DNA from: Bicyclus anynana
Lineage: Eukaryota; Arthropoda; Insecta; Lepidoptera; Nymphalidae
Assembly (NCBI RefSeq): GCF_947172395.1
Contig: NC_069086.1
Span: 962,501-1,026,500 of the forward strand
Reading direction: 5' to 3'
Length of the DNA stretch: 64,000 bases
A program made the translations under genes and the position numbers. Within the stretch, counting starts at the first letter, position 1; each line of letters starts with the position of its first letter. The notes beneath the pieces were generated by a model that was not told the origin of the DNA, searched no databases, and saw nothing but the letters and a program-made list of their open reading frames with translations. This document shows, one piece after another, positions 32,845 through 43,621 of the stretch.

Positions 32845-33018
32845 TTCCTTATAACGTTTAGCTTACGTTAGGCTTCAATCGTCATACTTTAGTGCTTTAG
32901 TGGTTTGTATATACAATAGGTTCTTAGGAATTTTGGGCAAACACAGAAACTGATAAAGTCGAGTGATAGAGGAACGGAGAGATGAAACATCTCTATAAAC
33001 ACGTCTCATGTGAGACTT
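32845..33018. other. Unassigned DNA
   Basis: Nothing recognised. Confidence 0.3.
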
Positions 33019-33021
33019 GAT

Positions 33022-33134
33022 GGCGTCCGTGGCGCTGTGGTAAGCGCCGTGGATTATTAAGTCGGGGGTCCTGGGTTCGATTCACGGCTGGGCCGATTGA
33101 AATTTTGTAAATTGGTCCTGGTCCTGGTCCTGGT
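33022..33134 (+). repeat. SINE-B head half
   Basis: Starts GATGGCGTCCGTGGCGCTGT, with B box GGGTTCGATTC and AATTGGTCCTGGTCCTGG (a short tandem of TCCTGG). Truncated at 33134, where it abuts a LINE fragment in the opposite orientation. Confidence 0.75.
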
Positions 33135-33136
33135 TA

Positions 33137-33300
33137 TTAATAAAAATAAAGAAAAAGTTGGCAGGCGATCAGGCGATGAATCTCTACTGCAGCATTTAAG
33201 TCTTTCAGATACTTCCAAACACTACGGTCCTGAGCCGCCTGCATGTAGAGACTGCCTGCAACTCGCTTGATGTCGTCAGTCCACCTGCACAGTGTTACTG
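33137..33300 (-). pseudogene. LINE polymerase C-terminus
   Basis: The frame reads CRWTDDIKRVAGSLYMQAA, then QDRSVWKYLKDLNAAVEIHR and a TAA stop at 33137-33139. RWxDDIKRVAG...AQDRxxW is the usual end of RTE/CR1-type ORF2 in Lepidoptera. The segment upstream (to about 33350) continues with CCGGAAAGCAC and is probably the same element. Confidence 0.75.
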
Positions 33301-33399
33301 TGCTTTCCGGTGCGTGGTCTTTGCCGCTTTTCCAGCACTTGGGGACGACAATGTCTATTAACTTTTCAAACTATTTTGTATAGACCGAAAAAATATGAA

Positions 33400-35160
33400 A
33401 TTAAACGTAAAAAAAAAGCTTCAAAATTTTATCGTGTAAATCTTTTCAATACGCAGTAACAAATAAAATTAAATCGACCAAACCGTTTCCGAAGACGTGG
33501 ACTCTAAGCTTATTGCTTTCTTGGCAAGCGTTCCTTCCGTAGTGCCAATTCGCTCATCTTTTATATTTCACATCAATATCCTGTAAACAGCTACGTTTGC
33601 TTTGCTCTTATGCCACTTGGAATAGAGTTTGTTTTGCGTTGGATAAATAACAAGAGCTTGTTAACCGTGTTTGCTGTGTGTATTGATACATCTAATGTTT
33701 GCAATGTATTTCTGTGTGTCGTTCGTTTGGCCGGGTTATAAGTTCTCCGAGTTTACAACTATGCTTTACTATCGTAGACACATGTCTATAATAAGGGTTG
33801 CAAAGATAACGAGAACATTTCTAAAAATTAAATAATCAATAATGATAATAACCGACATTGGTACTAAACTTAGAACTTAATTTTGAATTTTTTTTTCTTT
33901 TAAAAAATACTCAGTAACGATCCGAAGGTTACTCTCGTGCCTCGGAGAGCACGTTAAGTCTTCAGATATTTCTACATCTAAGAAGCTGAAATAGGCCATC
34001 AAAATTTTCATAAAAGTCACTTATCAGTTAGCCCTCATTGGCACGAGAGTTTTTTTATCGGACTTTAAAATGCGTTCAAAGGTAGGAAGTTTAATTAAGG
34101 TCTTTTTCCACAGCCCAAAATTGAAAATGCAACACAGTATAATATATAACTCACGATAGTTAAAATTCTAAAATAATATCTGCTTCATATTTCATAAAAC
34201 TCATTTCCATGAGTTTAGCCCTCATTCGCACGCGAGTTTTTTAACGGACGTTAAAAAATCGATTAAATATAGTATAAAGTTAAATGAAGGTCAAGAACCA
34301 GGTCATGACTAAGGACCCCGCATAACTTTGTACTATTCGGGCACACTCCGACGTTGTATCACGTGAGTTTGAGCCGTGTTTCATAATAAATTAAGCAGAG
34401 ATTAACTAGTTTTTAATAAAAGTCTCATGTTTCACATTCAGAAGCAAAATATTTACATAACTGACATGTCAATATAAATGTTCATAGTTAAAATAACAAA
34501 ATAAATGTCCTCGTTAATATAATAATACAAAATACCAATATCAAAATACGATCCAATAAACTGTTGGGAAATTTACGCGACAATAAGAGAGATCCATTTA
34601 TTAAAATTGCCGAAATTTTCACGAATAATTTTCCTTGCGTAAGAATGTTATTTGAAATATTGTTCAGAAGTTACAGAACATTTAACAAACATTTGGTTCT
34701 GTGGTTCACTTGTTCGGCTGCGCTTCATAAGGTTCTTGATTCGATTTATAAAAATATGATTATTGGTTTCGAACACTTTTTGGTGCCATGTCAAGTTATT
34801 CTCTTTCAAGGTGCCTTATAGCGTATTAAGCTGTCTCTCATTCTTAATCATGACCTAGTATTTATTTATCTGATAGTGATAGTTTGACTAGAGTCGCGAT
34901 CGATTGCGAAAGCATTTAACCCAGCCATCAGGTGACGAATCGTAATGCCTTGGGTTGCAGTCGGAAAAATTCAACGCTGCTTGCTATCTTCGACTTATTG
35001 CAGCATCGAGCAATCAATTTCAATCCTCCTGTCTTATTATTCGAGAGAGATCAAGAGAGATAGAGATCGGAGTCTTAAATTGGTTCATGGAAAATATAAT
35101 TGGATTTATTTAGAGAAATTTATTTACTGTTACACTCTTTAAAATAACCTTATTCTCTCC
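33400..35160. other. Unassigned DNA with a diverged repeat pair
   Basis: TTAGCCCTCATTGGCACGAG with TTTTTTTATCGGACTTTAAA (34028-34073) recurs as TTAGCCCTCATTCGCACGCG with TTTTTTAACGGACGTTAAAA (34215-34259), 187 bp apart. A GAGAGCACGTTAAGTCTTCAG word at about 33943 resembles the SINE-C end. The frames at 34564-34821 and 34945-35142 are unrecognised. Confidence 0.45.
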
Positions 35161-35164
35161 ATTA

Positions 35165-35525
35165 AAATGAAAAAAATGAAAAAATCTTTATTTATCAACT
35201 AAGTCTTACAAACAAGTAGCATCATCACACAGAACAACCGTAGTTAACAAAATATAACAGAATTATATAACATTTATATGTGTTTGTGGGTGTGTATGAT
35301 TGTGTGTGTGTTTGTGTGCGTGTGTGTGTAAAATCCATTCCTCGTCCTAAGTCAGCAAGTCTTAGCTATGGGTTTTTTATATAAAAATTTCTTGGAGTTG
35401 GCTATTAAGTATAATAATAACGACTGAAAACGATTTAGCAACAGGAAATTTTCACAATTACTTGACTAACTCAGGACTCGAACTCGAAACCTCACACTCA
35501 CAACCACAGCAACTACACTCGTGTT
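35165..35525 (-). repeat. Probable tRNA-derived SINE with TG microsatellite
   Basis: In complement a B-box-like GGTTTCGAGTTCGAGTCCTG lies at its head side (about 35464-35500). The rest contains a (TG)n run (35280-35332) and an A-rich end with AAAAAATGAAAAAATC on the plus strand. The A box is not clear. Confidence 0.4.
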
Positions 35526-35529
35526 CAAT

Positions 35530-35865
35530 TGTATTCATTAACTCGTAAATGAAATCTTTCTGGGTATTCAAAGCCGTAAAGGAAAAAGTGACAATGGATT
35601 TTCACCCAAATTAAATTACATTCAAAAAGCCTCTTGTCCTCAGTACAAAGGCATGTTCATCCGAATGCTAATGTTATCGATGGAAGATTAAGCCTTTGGA
35701 GCACGACCACAAAGAACCTTCCAGAACCAAAGTATTCCTTACTCGGAATTCAAAATTTAATCACATGTATGTAATATACATAATGTAAGTATTGTTGCTT
35801 TGAATTTAGGAAATCTTATTTATGAAAATTTCATAATGCTATTACTTTTCTTTTTAGTTATTTCA
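35530..35865. other. Unassigned DNA
   Basis: Nothing recognised. Confidence 0.35.
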
Positions 35866-35866
35866 G

Positions 35867-35934
35867 CATCCGTTGGTCCAGTGGTTCAATTGTGATCATG
35901 AATAACTTGGGTTTTAGTTTTCGGCCGGCTTGAG
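35867..35934 (+). repeat. SINE-C head interrupted by BEL/Pao element
   Basis: CCGTTGGTCCAGTGGTTCAA fits the A box. GGCCGGCTTGAG at the end continues, across the retrotransposon, into AGAAACAGAGTTTATTTTTC at 44705, similar to the GGGCTATGAGATACTGACCT region of SINE-C at 29818. This is the pre-insertion site. Confidence 0.5.
35930..35934. repeat. BEL/Pao target-site duplication, left
   Basis: TTGAG, repeated at 44700-44704. A 5-bp duplication is usual for BEL/Pao integrases. Confidence 0.9.
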
Positions 35935-37012
35935 TGTCGCCAAGTACATCTAACCAGAGGTACTGGACGATTATTCTAAGTTAATTCATACTGCATAACA
36001 ATTATAAGTATTCTCTAAATAAGTCATTGCAACTAAGTAAAGATGTAACTCTGTAAATACTACAATATCATTGTCTAAATTGCTGGGCCAATGATCATAG
36101 TCTGTCCAAAACATTACTATTGTTTACTATACTATACACACCTACCTTCTATATTTTAGTTACTAACTATCCACCATTCACACTGATAGCGGAACTAATT
36201 CACTGATTGACCAGTGTACTGTAACACCAAACATGATGCCTACTAATAGTACTGGCCCCCACTACTCTAGCCTGTTAGTGGGTCTAAGTAACTGATCATT
36301 TGTTCTCCACTACTCTTGCCTGTTAGTGGATATCTAATTTACTGATTGACTAGTGTTCGCTGTAGCACCAAACATGATGCCTACTAATAGTACTGGCCCC
36401 CACTACTCTAGCCTGTTAGTGGGTGTCTAATTTACTGATTGACCAGTGTTCGCTGTAGCATTAACCATGCTACCTTTCTAATATTACTGCTTCCCCACTA
36501 CTCTAGCCTGTTAGTGGGTCTAATTACATGAACACTGGTCCTCCACTACTCTTGCCTGTTAGTGGGTCTAATTAGCTACCTAATCTCTGAGCCATCACTC
36601 CCAGTACAATAGAGTTGGCTATCTAATAACTGATTTTGGGGTTTCACCCCAAGTGGCCTCCAACCGCCCCTATAGCCACCCCAAGCCTCGCAATGTCTCT
36701 TACTAATTCTTTTGTTGAGTACTAATACACTGTCCGCAAACAGTCATTGTGCTATTAACTCATTTGCACCAACATTTGTTTGGTTATATCTAGACAACAT
36801 GATAACAATTTCACTTACCAAACTGCTGGCCTATTTCAAACTAAACTTACTAAGATCTTCTAACACTTCTAACTTTTTTCACACTTTTTTCTCTACCGAG
36901 CCCGCCAAAAACATAGACGTCAAACGTCCGCGTCGGTAGTGATGTGACAATTCTTTAGAGATGTACTCTATAATCGATACTTACGATTATCTGTCTATTC
37001 GCTTTCGCGACA
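35935..37012 (-). repeat. 3' LTR of BEL/Pao element
   Basis: 1,078 bp, TGTCGCC...GCGACA on the plus strand. It holds three partial tandem units (words CTGATTGACCAGTGT, CATGATGCCTACTAATAGTA) and five hairpins built on CCCACTA/TAGTGGG. It looks identical to 43622-44699. The 75-aa frame at 36712-36939, present in both LTRs, is not a gene. The expected polypurine tract just inside this LTR is weak (minus strand GCTGGTGGCAG). Confidence 0.95.
36258..36566 (-). repeat. Five-hairpin array in the LTR
   Basis: Stems at 36258-36282, 36306-36330, 36399-36423, 36494-36518 and 36542-36566. Three have CCCACTA/TAGTGGG with loop CTCTAGCCTGT. One has TCCACTA/TAGTGGA (both sides changed). One has TCCACTA/TAGTGGG (a G-U pair in RNA). 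The last two share loop CTCTTGCCTGT. The same array lies in the other LTR, 7,687 bp to the right. Location in U3, R or U5 is unknown. Confidence 0.85.
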
Positions 37013-37121
37013 CTGCCACCAGCAGAAGGAAATAAAACTTTGACTTTACTAATTGACTATTTATTACAAGTAGTACAATCACTAAATTACTTTCTGTCAC
37101 TATCTAAGAACTAGAATTCCT

Positions 37122-39444
37122 TCACTGCTCAAACAAGTTAATCATTAGCTGTGCAGTCCACTCCTTGACTTTCTCTCTGGCTTTTACTGCTGATGCACGC
37201 GAAGGTCGCTTATTTGCGTCTATTGCTATTTCTTCTTGCTCCGAAGTTTGGTTGTTTTCCGTAGTTTGATCTTCTGTTAGTGTTGGATCCTTCAGGGTTA
37301 CTGTATTATCGTGATCATCCAACTCCAATGGAAAAAGATGGCCTATGGAACGTGTCAAAGTATCACCATTGGGTAGTTTTACTTTAGCTACCCTAATCTC
37401 TCCATCTGAACCTTTAATTAACTCTACAATCCTGCCGACTTTCCAGTGTGCTCTACTACTGTCTGATTTTATTTGTACTATTTCTGATAATCTAGGTGCT
37501 CTAGCGACTACAGTCCTTGGCTGCCGATGTCTGTCATGTCGCTCTCGCAGACTGGTTAAATATTGGTTATTGAACATCTTTGTGAATTCTAAAAGAATAG
37601 TCTGACCGCGTTTCCAACCTTCAATCAAATTCGACTTAGTCGCTGTAGCTGATTCTAAAAAATCTCGATCCGAGATCTGAGCTACAACTGGCCCGCCTAT
37701 GCGTAAAAAATCTGTTGGTGTTAATACATGTTCTAGCTCAGTCCCTACTGTCGTTAATGGTCTGGTATTAATAACTGCCTCAAGTTCTTTAATCACAGTG
37801 CATAACTGATTGTGGTTTATAGTATGCTTATCTAATGTTCTTTTCATACTGTGTTTCACTAATCCTATAAGTCTTTCGTAGAAGCCGCCGAACCATGGCG
37901 CTAATTCTGGGATGAACTTCCAACGCACATTATTTTGTATGCAATAATCAGATGTTAAAACGTCGGCCGTAAGTTTGAATTGTGTAGCATTATCAGATAG
38001 AATCAATTGAGGTAAACCTCTGACCGCTACGAATCTCCTGATTGCCAACAAACATTCCTGAGCTGTTAAATCTGTCACAACTTCCATATGAATAGCTCTA
38101 ATTGTCAAGCATGTAAATAGACATACCCATCTCTTTTCCAGAGTCATTTCACTGACATAAAGAGGGCCAAAGTAATCTAAACCCGTAAAGAGAAAAGGTA
38201 AGCCCAGTTTTACTCTTTCAGCTGGTAAGTCAGGCATTGCTGGTAGTTTGAATGGACCTCCTCCGTATTTAACACATTGTTGACATTTTCTAATCACTTT
38301 TTGAACTGTTGATCGTCCATGTGGAACCCAGAAGTGTTCCCTTAGTAAGGCCAATGTATGCGAAACACCCACATGGTAATTCTTTTGATGCAACTCAGTA
38401 ATAATATTATGTGTAAATTCTGCATTCTTAGGAAGCAAGATTGGCTCTTTTTGATCATGCTTTAAATTAGTGTATCTGAATCTACCTTTGCATCTTAGTA
38501 TTCCATTTTGGTCCTTATATAATTGTAGTACTCTAGATAAGTCTGTTGTAGATCCTCCTACTTCTTTTGGAAAATATTCCGCTTGTAATTTTAATATATC
38601 TTCTGTCTGACTATCAGAGTGTTGAATTGTTTCAAGTGTTCGTTCTGTTTCATCGGAGTTATTCGTAGACGTTGGACTCTTACGACCCTCCCCGGCCAAA
38701 AAGGTTTTCATCTGAACTATCTCGTGACTGATATGTGTTGGCCACTGTTTTGAGTCTTCCATCAAAAATAAAGGACCTTTAAGCCATTCCTGATAGGACT
38801 CTACCCTCTCTACCCTAGTACCTACATCTGCTGGGTTAAGTTTTGTTGGAACATACCGGATTTCTAGGGACCTATTTTGTTTTATCTCAGCAATTCTACG
38901 TGAAACAAATGGTGGGAGTAGTTTCTCTGATTTGTACCAGCTCAAAACAATTTGGCTATCAGTCCATAAATATTGTGCTTTAATTTGAAGCCGTAATATT
39001 TTTGACACGTAATTAATTAATCTGTGTCCTATAAGTACGCCTAGTAATTCTAATCTAGGAATTTGTAAATTATCTTTGTTCTTTAGAGGTACTAGTCTAC
39101 ACTTGCCAATAACAAAATTAACACTATTATTATTATTTGCGGAGCTACGTAGGTAAATGACTGCCGCATAAGATGTTAAGGATGCATCCGTAAAACAATG
39201 TAATTGATATTGAATGTTATTACTCAGCATTTCTATGTCCAAATCTCGCGCGAAATAACGACTAATTTTTATATTGTCTATGTATTTAAACTTTTCTGTT
39301 ATCTCTCCCCATTCGCCTAATAACTCGTCCGGTAATTTCTCGTCCCATTTACTCTTTAGTTTCCATAACTTTTGAAAAAATAGTTTTGCGGATAGCATCA
39401 CAGGTACTGCAAAACCGCAAGGATCATAAATCGAACCTATAACC
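37122..39444 (-). CDS. pol: BEL/Pao Pol, distal part: RT end, RNase H, integrase, DUF5641
   Basis: The open frame continues directly after the TAA at 39445-39447, in the same frame as gag-RT; the first ATG is at 39401 (759 aa to the stop at 37122). Residues below count from that ATG. RNase H: FTDAS (D72), LELLG (E118), WTDSQ (D148), NPADVGTR (D192). Integrase zinc region: H338, H343, C373, C376. Integrase core: GLDYFGP (D409), LSDNATQF (D470), WFGGFYER (E509). C-terminal DUF5641-like segment about 635-695 (HWKVGRIVELIKG, GHLFPLEL). Integrase inserts the cDNA; RNase H removes template RNA. All key residues are present. Whether it is translated depends on reading past the stop or internal initiation. 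Confidence 0.9.
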
Positions 39445-39446
39445 TT

Positions 39447-42400
39447 TTAAACGTCACGTTTTGTTTTTACATTGTATGTTACACTATTATCTCGTTGAGG
39501 TTTAATATGAAGACTATCGTTATCGATGTCCCAAACCAACCCTAATACTTTAACATGTCTGTCTTGATCACTTACTACAAATTCATTAGGTATATGGGAC
39601 AACAGTTCTTTAGAATTGGAATTCCAATCACGTAAATTCATTGAAAGCTGTTCAAATGATTGTTTGGCTATCGTATATATATCACATGCCTCTTGTACAG
39701 TTTGTGCACATGTTACTATATTGTCTACATATATATCTTCTGCTAATTGTTTTGCCACTTCGTTTTTTAATTTAATTAGGTGGAATCGAATCGTAGCATT
39801 CAGCAAGAATGGACTAGCTATTACTCCGAATGGTACGCGACAAAACCGTAAATATAAAATATTATCAGGAGATCTATGGTTAATATTTTTCAGCCACAGA
39901 AATCTCGTGACGTCTCTATCTGGTTCTTGCAGCCCTAATTGAAGGAAAGCCTTTTCCACATCGGCTACAATTCCTATTCGATGTTGTCTAAACTTAATTA
40001 ATAACCCTGTAAGATCTTCCAACATTAACGGTCCACGGTATAGACATTCATTGAGACTATGGTTCTCTTTAATTTTGGCTGAGGCATCGTAAACTATTCG
40101 TAGCTTACCGGGTTTGTCTCTGTGGGAGACACAATGGTGGGGAAGGTAATGGACTGGGTGGCTTTGTGTAGCTTTTGGGTCTGGTACAATTTCAACAACC
40201 CCACTTTGTATTTGTTCATTAATAACCTGATCATATGCTTTGATTGTGGTAGCATCTAAACGTTTTAACAAACTGTTGAGACGGCCAAAAGCTAAACCTA
40301 AATTATCATGAAGATTTGGTGGAAACACTGTCCAAGGCCATTGAACATAATATCTACCACCTTTAAACTGAATGGTTTCATTAAATTGATTTATGGCCTC
40401 TTCATCACGAGTCGATTTAGGTGAGTCTATTATGCCTATTGATTCAAGATCCCACAGTTTTTTGACATCATCATACTTTAGTGGAAGGTCTGGTACATTT
40501 AACTTGTTATCAAAATTACCATTTGATTGAAAATAAGTAAGTACAGTTAACTGATCTGACTTGTCAGGCATCTTATTGAAACTTCCTGACCATACCCATC
40601 CAAAATCTGAATTTACTAAAAATAGGTTTTGAGCAACTGATATTTTATCTTGTAACATTAAAGAGTGATAATAATCGTTACCCAACAAAATATCTATTTC
40701 ATCACCACGTGACCCATCATCTGCCAACGTTAAGTTTTTTAATCTAATATCATTCCGTACATCAACTGACTTATCAAATTTTGGCGTTTTTATGTCACGT
40801 GTAATGTGGGGTACTACATTCGCATATAATAGTCTTTTAATACCAGTTCGTGTGGTGATATTGAAATTTACTATAGGACTTTCGATATGATGTGGTGATT
40901 TCGCGCCAAAAGTAAATATTGATAAATTTGTAGTTTCCATTATAGGTAACTTTAAAGAATTTGCAAAAGATTCAATTATATAAGAGCGTTGGCTACCGCA
41001 GTCAAGTAGTATTCTACCTGGTAACTGTGTTGAATCAGTATTTGAGCTTACTTTTACTAAACAAGTCTGTAACACCGTAGTAGTATTAACACTGAGATCA
41101 GCTATCTCAGTGTTAATATGTAAATTATCTGTATGATGCGTTTTACTTTGTCCTTTAAATTTCGTGGGGCACAGTGCACGGTTGTGGGCGCCGAATCTAC
41201 CGCAATGTCTACACTTTTGTTTAAAACGGCAACTATCAGCTTTATGTTTGTCCCCAAAACAAATAAAACAGCGTGTACCTAACTGAGACTTTCTATCTTG
41301 TATTGATATATATGTTGTGCATTCATCATTAAAATGCACCTGTCCACAAAATATACATTTGATAGTTTTCCTTTTAGGTGGTTCGTTAGTCCTGTCAGAG
41401 TTTTCATATGGCCTTTTTCGAGAGGGTCGTTTAAATTTGTTTAACTGACGATTATCAAATTTTGATCTGTCTTTTCTCCAAGTAGTAAATTTGTTTTGTC
41501 TACTACCACTATTGCCACTAACTACTTCAGATCTAGCATGTAGAGAACGTAATGTAAAATTTTCCTGGTCCGATCTATCTTCGATAACAGACCGTTCCAT
41601 GTTCTTTATATCAGTCCCTTCTCTCTTGAATCTGCTTGATGTTTCCCGGGCTGATATAATATATTCTAAATTTTTTCTTATACTATCAATAGAGTCATCT
41701 TCTCCGCACATTTTCATCCGTACTTCATAAATAAGGTCTTCAGGAAATTTTTCCATTATCATGACTCTTAGATGATTATGATTCACGTCTTCACCCAAAG
41801 AACTCAATACTCGAAGGTGTCTCTCAATTTCGTTTAAAACACATCTACTATCTTTTATGTTATTCGTAGGTGCTGATTGAATTCTATAGAGTGCAACATA
41901 ATGGGCATCAATTATTGCACTTGCTTTGCCATACCTCTCTTTTAATGTGGTTACAGCAACGCTGTAATTTTTGCTCGTGGTGTCTAATCCAATAATGGCC
42001 TGTTTGGCTTCTCCTTCGAGGACTGAATGCAGGTAGAGTAATTTGTCAACGTCAGAAATATTTCTGCTATCCACATTTGAAGCAAACTGGTCCCAAAATT
42101 CATACCATTTTAAGATATTGCCATTAAACTTGGCTAATTCCATCCTTGGTAATTTAGCCGTAACATCCATAACTTTGTCGCTTGTGGTGGAACTTGGTTT
42201 TCTTTCATTTTGTTTAAGAGTAACACATATTTCTGTTATCAGCTCCTCCGCTTGAATCTGCACTACAGAAAACTGGTTGATTTCATCTATGTCGGGTGCA
42301 GCGGTCAGTACCTTATAATAATTCTGCATTTCCGCAACAAAATTATCATTGCCACTTTTTAATTTAGCACTAATAACTTCCAACTTTCTTACATTCTCTT

Positions 42401-42500
42401 CACTTTTAACAAAGTCTAAAAGCATATCTTGAGCTGTCTTTATATGGGTTTGAACGGCCTCGTAAAGCAATTTTACCCGAGTTTGGATGACCACTTCCAT
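39447..42500 (-). CDS. gag-pol: BEL/Pao Gag-protease-RT polyprotein, ends at premature stop
   Basis: 1,017 aa starting MEVVIQTRVKLL. Gag about 1-460, with an FNGNILKWYEFWDQFASNVD motif (125-144) and three zinc knuckles: C382-C385-H389-C394, C411-C414-H419-C424, C430-C433-H439-C444. Protease: LLDCGSQRSYI (D500). RT: YDASAK (804-809), VADVEKAFLQL (845-855), RVPFGVIASPF (888-898) and YVDN (924-927), where Asn replaces the second Asp of the usual YVDD. The frame ends at TAA (39445-39447), with the conserved RT continuation immediately downstream in frame. So this is a point nonsense change, not a natural end. Seventeen A residues precede the ATG. Confidence 0.92.
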   Translation of the reverse strand: MEVVIQTRVKLLYEAVQTHIKTAQDMLLDFVKSEENVRKLEVISAKLKSGNDNFVAEMQNYYKVLTAAPDIDEINQFSVVQIQAEELITEICVTLKQNERKPSSTTSDKVMDVTAKLPRMELAKFNGNILKWYEFWDQFASNVDSRNISDVDKLLYLHSVLEGEAKQAIIGLDTTSKNYSVAVTTLKERYGKASAIIDAHYVALYRIQSAPTNNIKDSRCVLNEIERHLRVLSSLGEDVNHNHLRVMIMEKFPEDLIYEVRMKMCGEDDSIDSIRKNLEYIISARETSSRFKREGTDIKNMERSVIEDRSDQENFTLRSLHARSEVVSGNSGSRQNKFTTWRKDRSKFDNRQLNKFKRPSRKRPYENSDRTNEPPKRKTIKCIFCGQVHFNDECTTYISIQDRKSQLGTRCFICFGDKHKADSCRFKQKCRHCGRFGAHNRALCPTKFKGQSKTHHTDNLHINTEIADLSVNTTTVLQTCLVKVSSNTDSTQLPGRILLDCGSQRSYIIESFANSLKLPIMETTNLSIFTFGAKSPHHIESPIVNFNITTRTGIKRLLYANVVPHITRDIKTPKFDKSVDVRNDIRLKNLTLADDGSRGDEIDILLGNDYYHSLMLQDKISVAQNLFLVNSDFGWVWSGSFNKMPDKSDQLTVLTYFQSNGNFDNKLNVPDLPLKYDDVKKLWDLESIGIIDSPKSTRDEEAINQFNETIQFKGGRYYVQWPWTVFPPNLHDNLGLAFGRLNSLLKRLDATTIKAYDQVINEQIQSGVVEIVPDPKATQSHPVHYLPHHCVSHRDKPGKLRIVYDASAKIKENHSLNECLYRGPLMLEDLTGLLIKFRQHRIGIVADVEKAFLQLGLQEPDRDVTRFLWLKNINHRSPDNILYLRFCRVPFGVIASPFLLNATIRFHLIKLKNEVAKQLAEDIYVDNIVTCAQTVQEACDIYTIAKQSFEQLSMNLRDWNSNSKELLSHIPNEFVVSDQDRHVKVLGLVWDIDNDSLHIKPQRDNSVTYNVKTKRDV

Positions 42501-42517
42501 TTTTTTTTTTTTTTTTT

Positions 42518-43603
42518 ACAGTATAACCCAAGAACAGACACTCAATCCATCCTGTTTCTTATGAACAACCAAAATTCTGATCTAAAACAAAATTCAGTAG
42601 GTCAGAGTTGCATAATAATATGACCATAAACTAAAACGGCTGTACTAAGACTTAGTATTCTTAAACTCTATTTACTCTGTACCTATTTGTATCAAAAAAG
42701 GTAAATATTTTGTTATTTCTTATGGTTCACTTCATTATGACTCATATTAAATTAAACTGCATTATTTTATAGGATTGTTTTCATTCTAAGGAAATTCAGA
42801 GAGTACCTGATTAACATACTTTTTTGTATGTATATTATACTTAAATATTTAAACACCATCATATACAGTTAGGTTAAAAATTTACTATTCACTATTAAAC
42901 TTCTGTAAAAAATAACCCCTTTTTTTTCATACATTCAATATTAAGGCATAAGTCAAGTACTAATAAGTAGGCATATTGCTGTACTTTGATGTTTGATCTA
43001 AATCCCAAAGTACCAACATTACTATTTTTGCTTCTTTAATAGCCTCATGGTATCTTAACTGTCTTTATGTAAATAATTATGCTCATAGTATGACTAATAG
43101 TATGCTCCAATAAATAATAATACTACCTTATTAAAATATTTGCCATTAATTACATACTAATTTAAAAAACTCTTTGTTTATTTTAATAAATGTTCATTCC
43201 GGCTAGTTTTAAGAATATTTTAATTATAACTCTCAATATTACATTACAAAAGAATGTTACACTCTGTTTTGTATGCTTACAAAGTGATGAATGTAAATTA
43301 AATTAACAAAAAATTGTAATTGAATTATAATTGATACCATGTTATAAGTGTTAACTAAGAGTTAACAGCATGATCCTAATATGTGTTATTAAGTTAAATA
43401 TAAATAATTAATACCAACAGATGTAAACATCATGTACATGTTTACATTCATAATTATTACACTAAATATCAAGGTATAGAGACATATTCTGACTTATAAT
43501 AACTATGGCATATTACTTTTGCCACATTGCTAGTGTTTAAACATTTAGACTTCATTATGTACTATGAAAATACAGACAATAATGTTAATGTTTTTATAAA
43601 AAG
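42518..43603 (-). other. BEL/Pao 5' leader
   Basis: About 1.1 kb of AT-rich, non-coding sequence between the primer-binding site and the Gag start. It should hold packaging and initiation signals, but none is recognisable by eye. Confidence 0.6.
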
Positions 43604-43621
43604 ATCCCAGCACCTCCACCA
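43604..43621 (-). promoter_or_regulatory. Primer-binding site (tRNA 3' end)
   Basis: The plus strand reads GATCCCAGCACCTCCACCA up to the LTR edge. This is the form of a tRNA 3' end: T-loop end GAT, T-stem CCCAG, acceptor strand CACCTCC, discriminator A, CCA. The minus strand (TGGTGGAGGTGCTGGGAT) is therefore the primer-binding site for minus-strand DNA synthesis, and it fixes the polarity of the element. I cannot name the tRNA with certainty. Confidence 0.85.

Noticed and set aside
36712..36939. Identical 75-aa frames at 36712 and 44399, which might suggest a conserved gene pair
   Set aside because: They are the same stretch of the two LTRs, in the orientation opposite to transcription of the element.
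37122..39401. A separate pol gene starting at the ATG at 39401
   Set aside because: The sequence between the upstream stop and this ATG is in the same frame and encodes conserved RT residues, so the ATG is internal.
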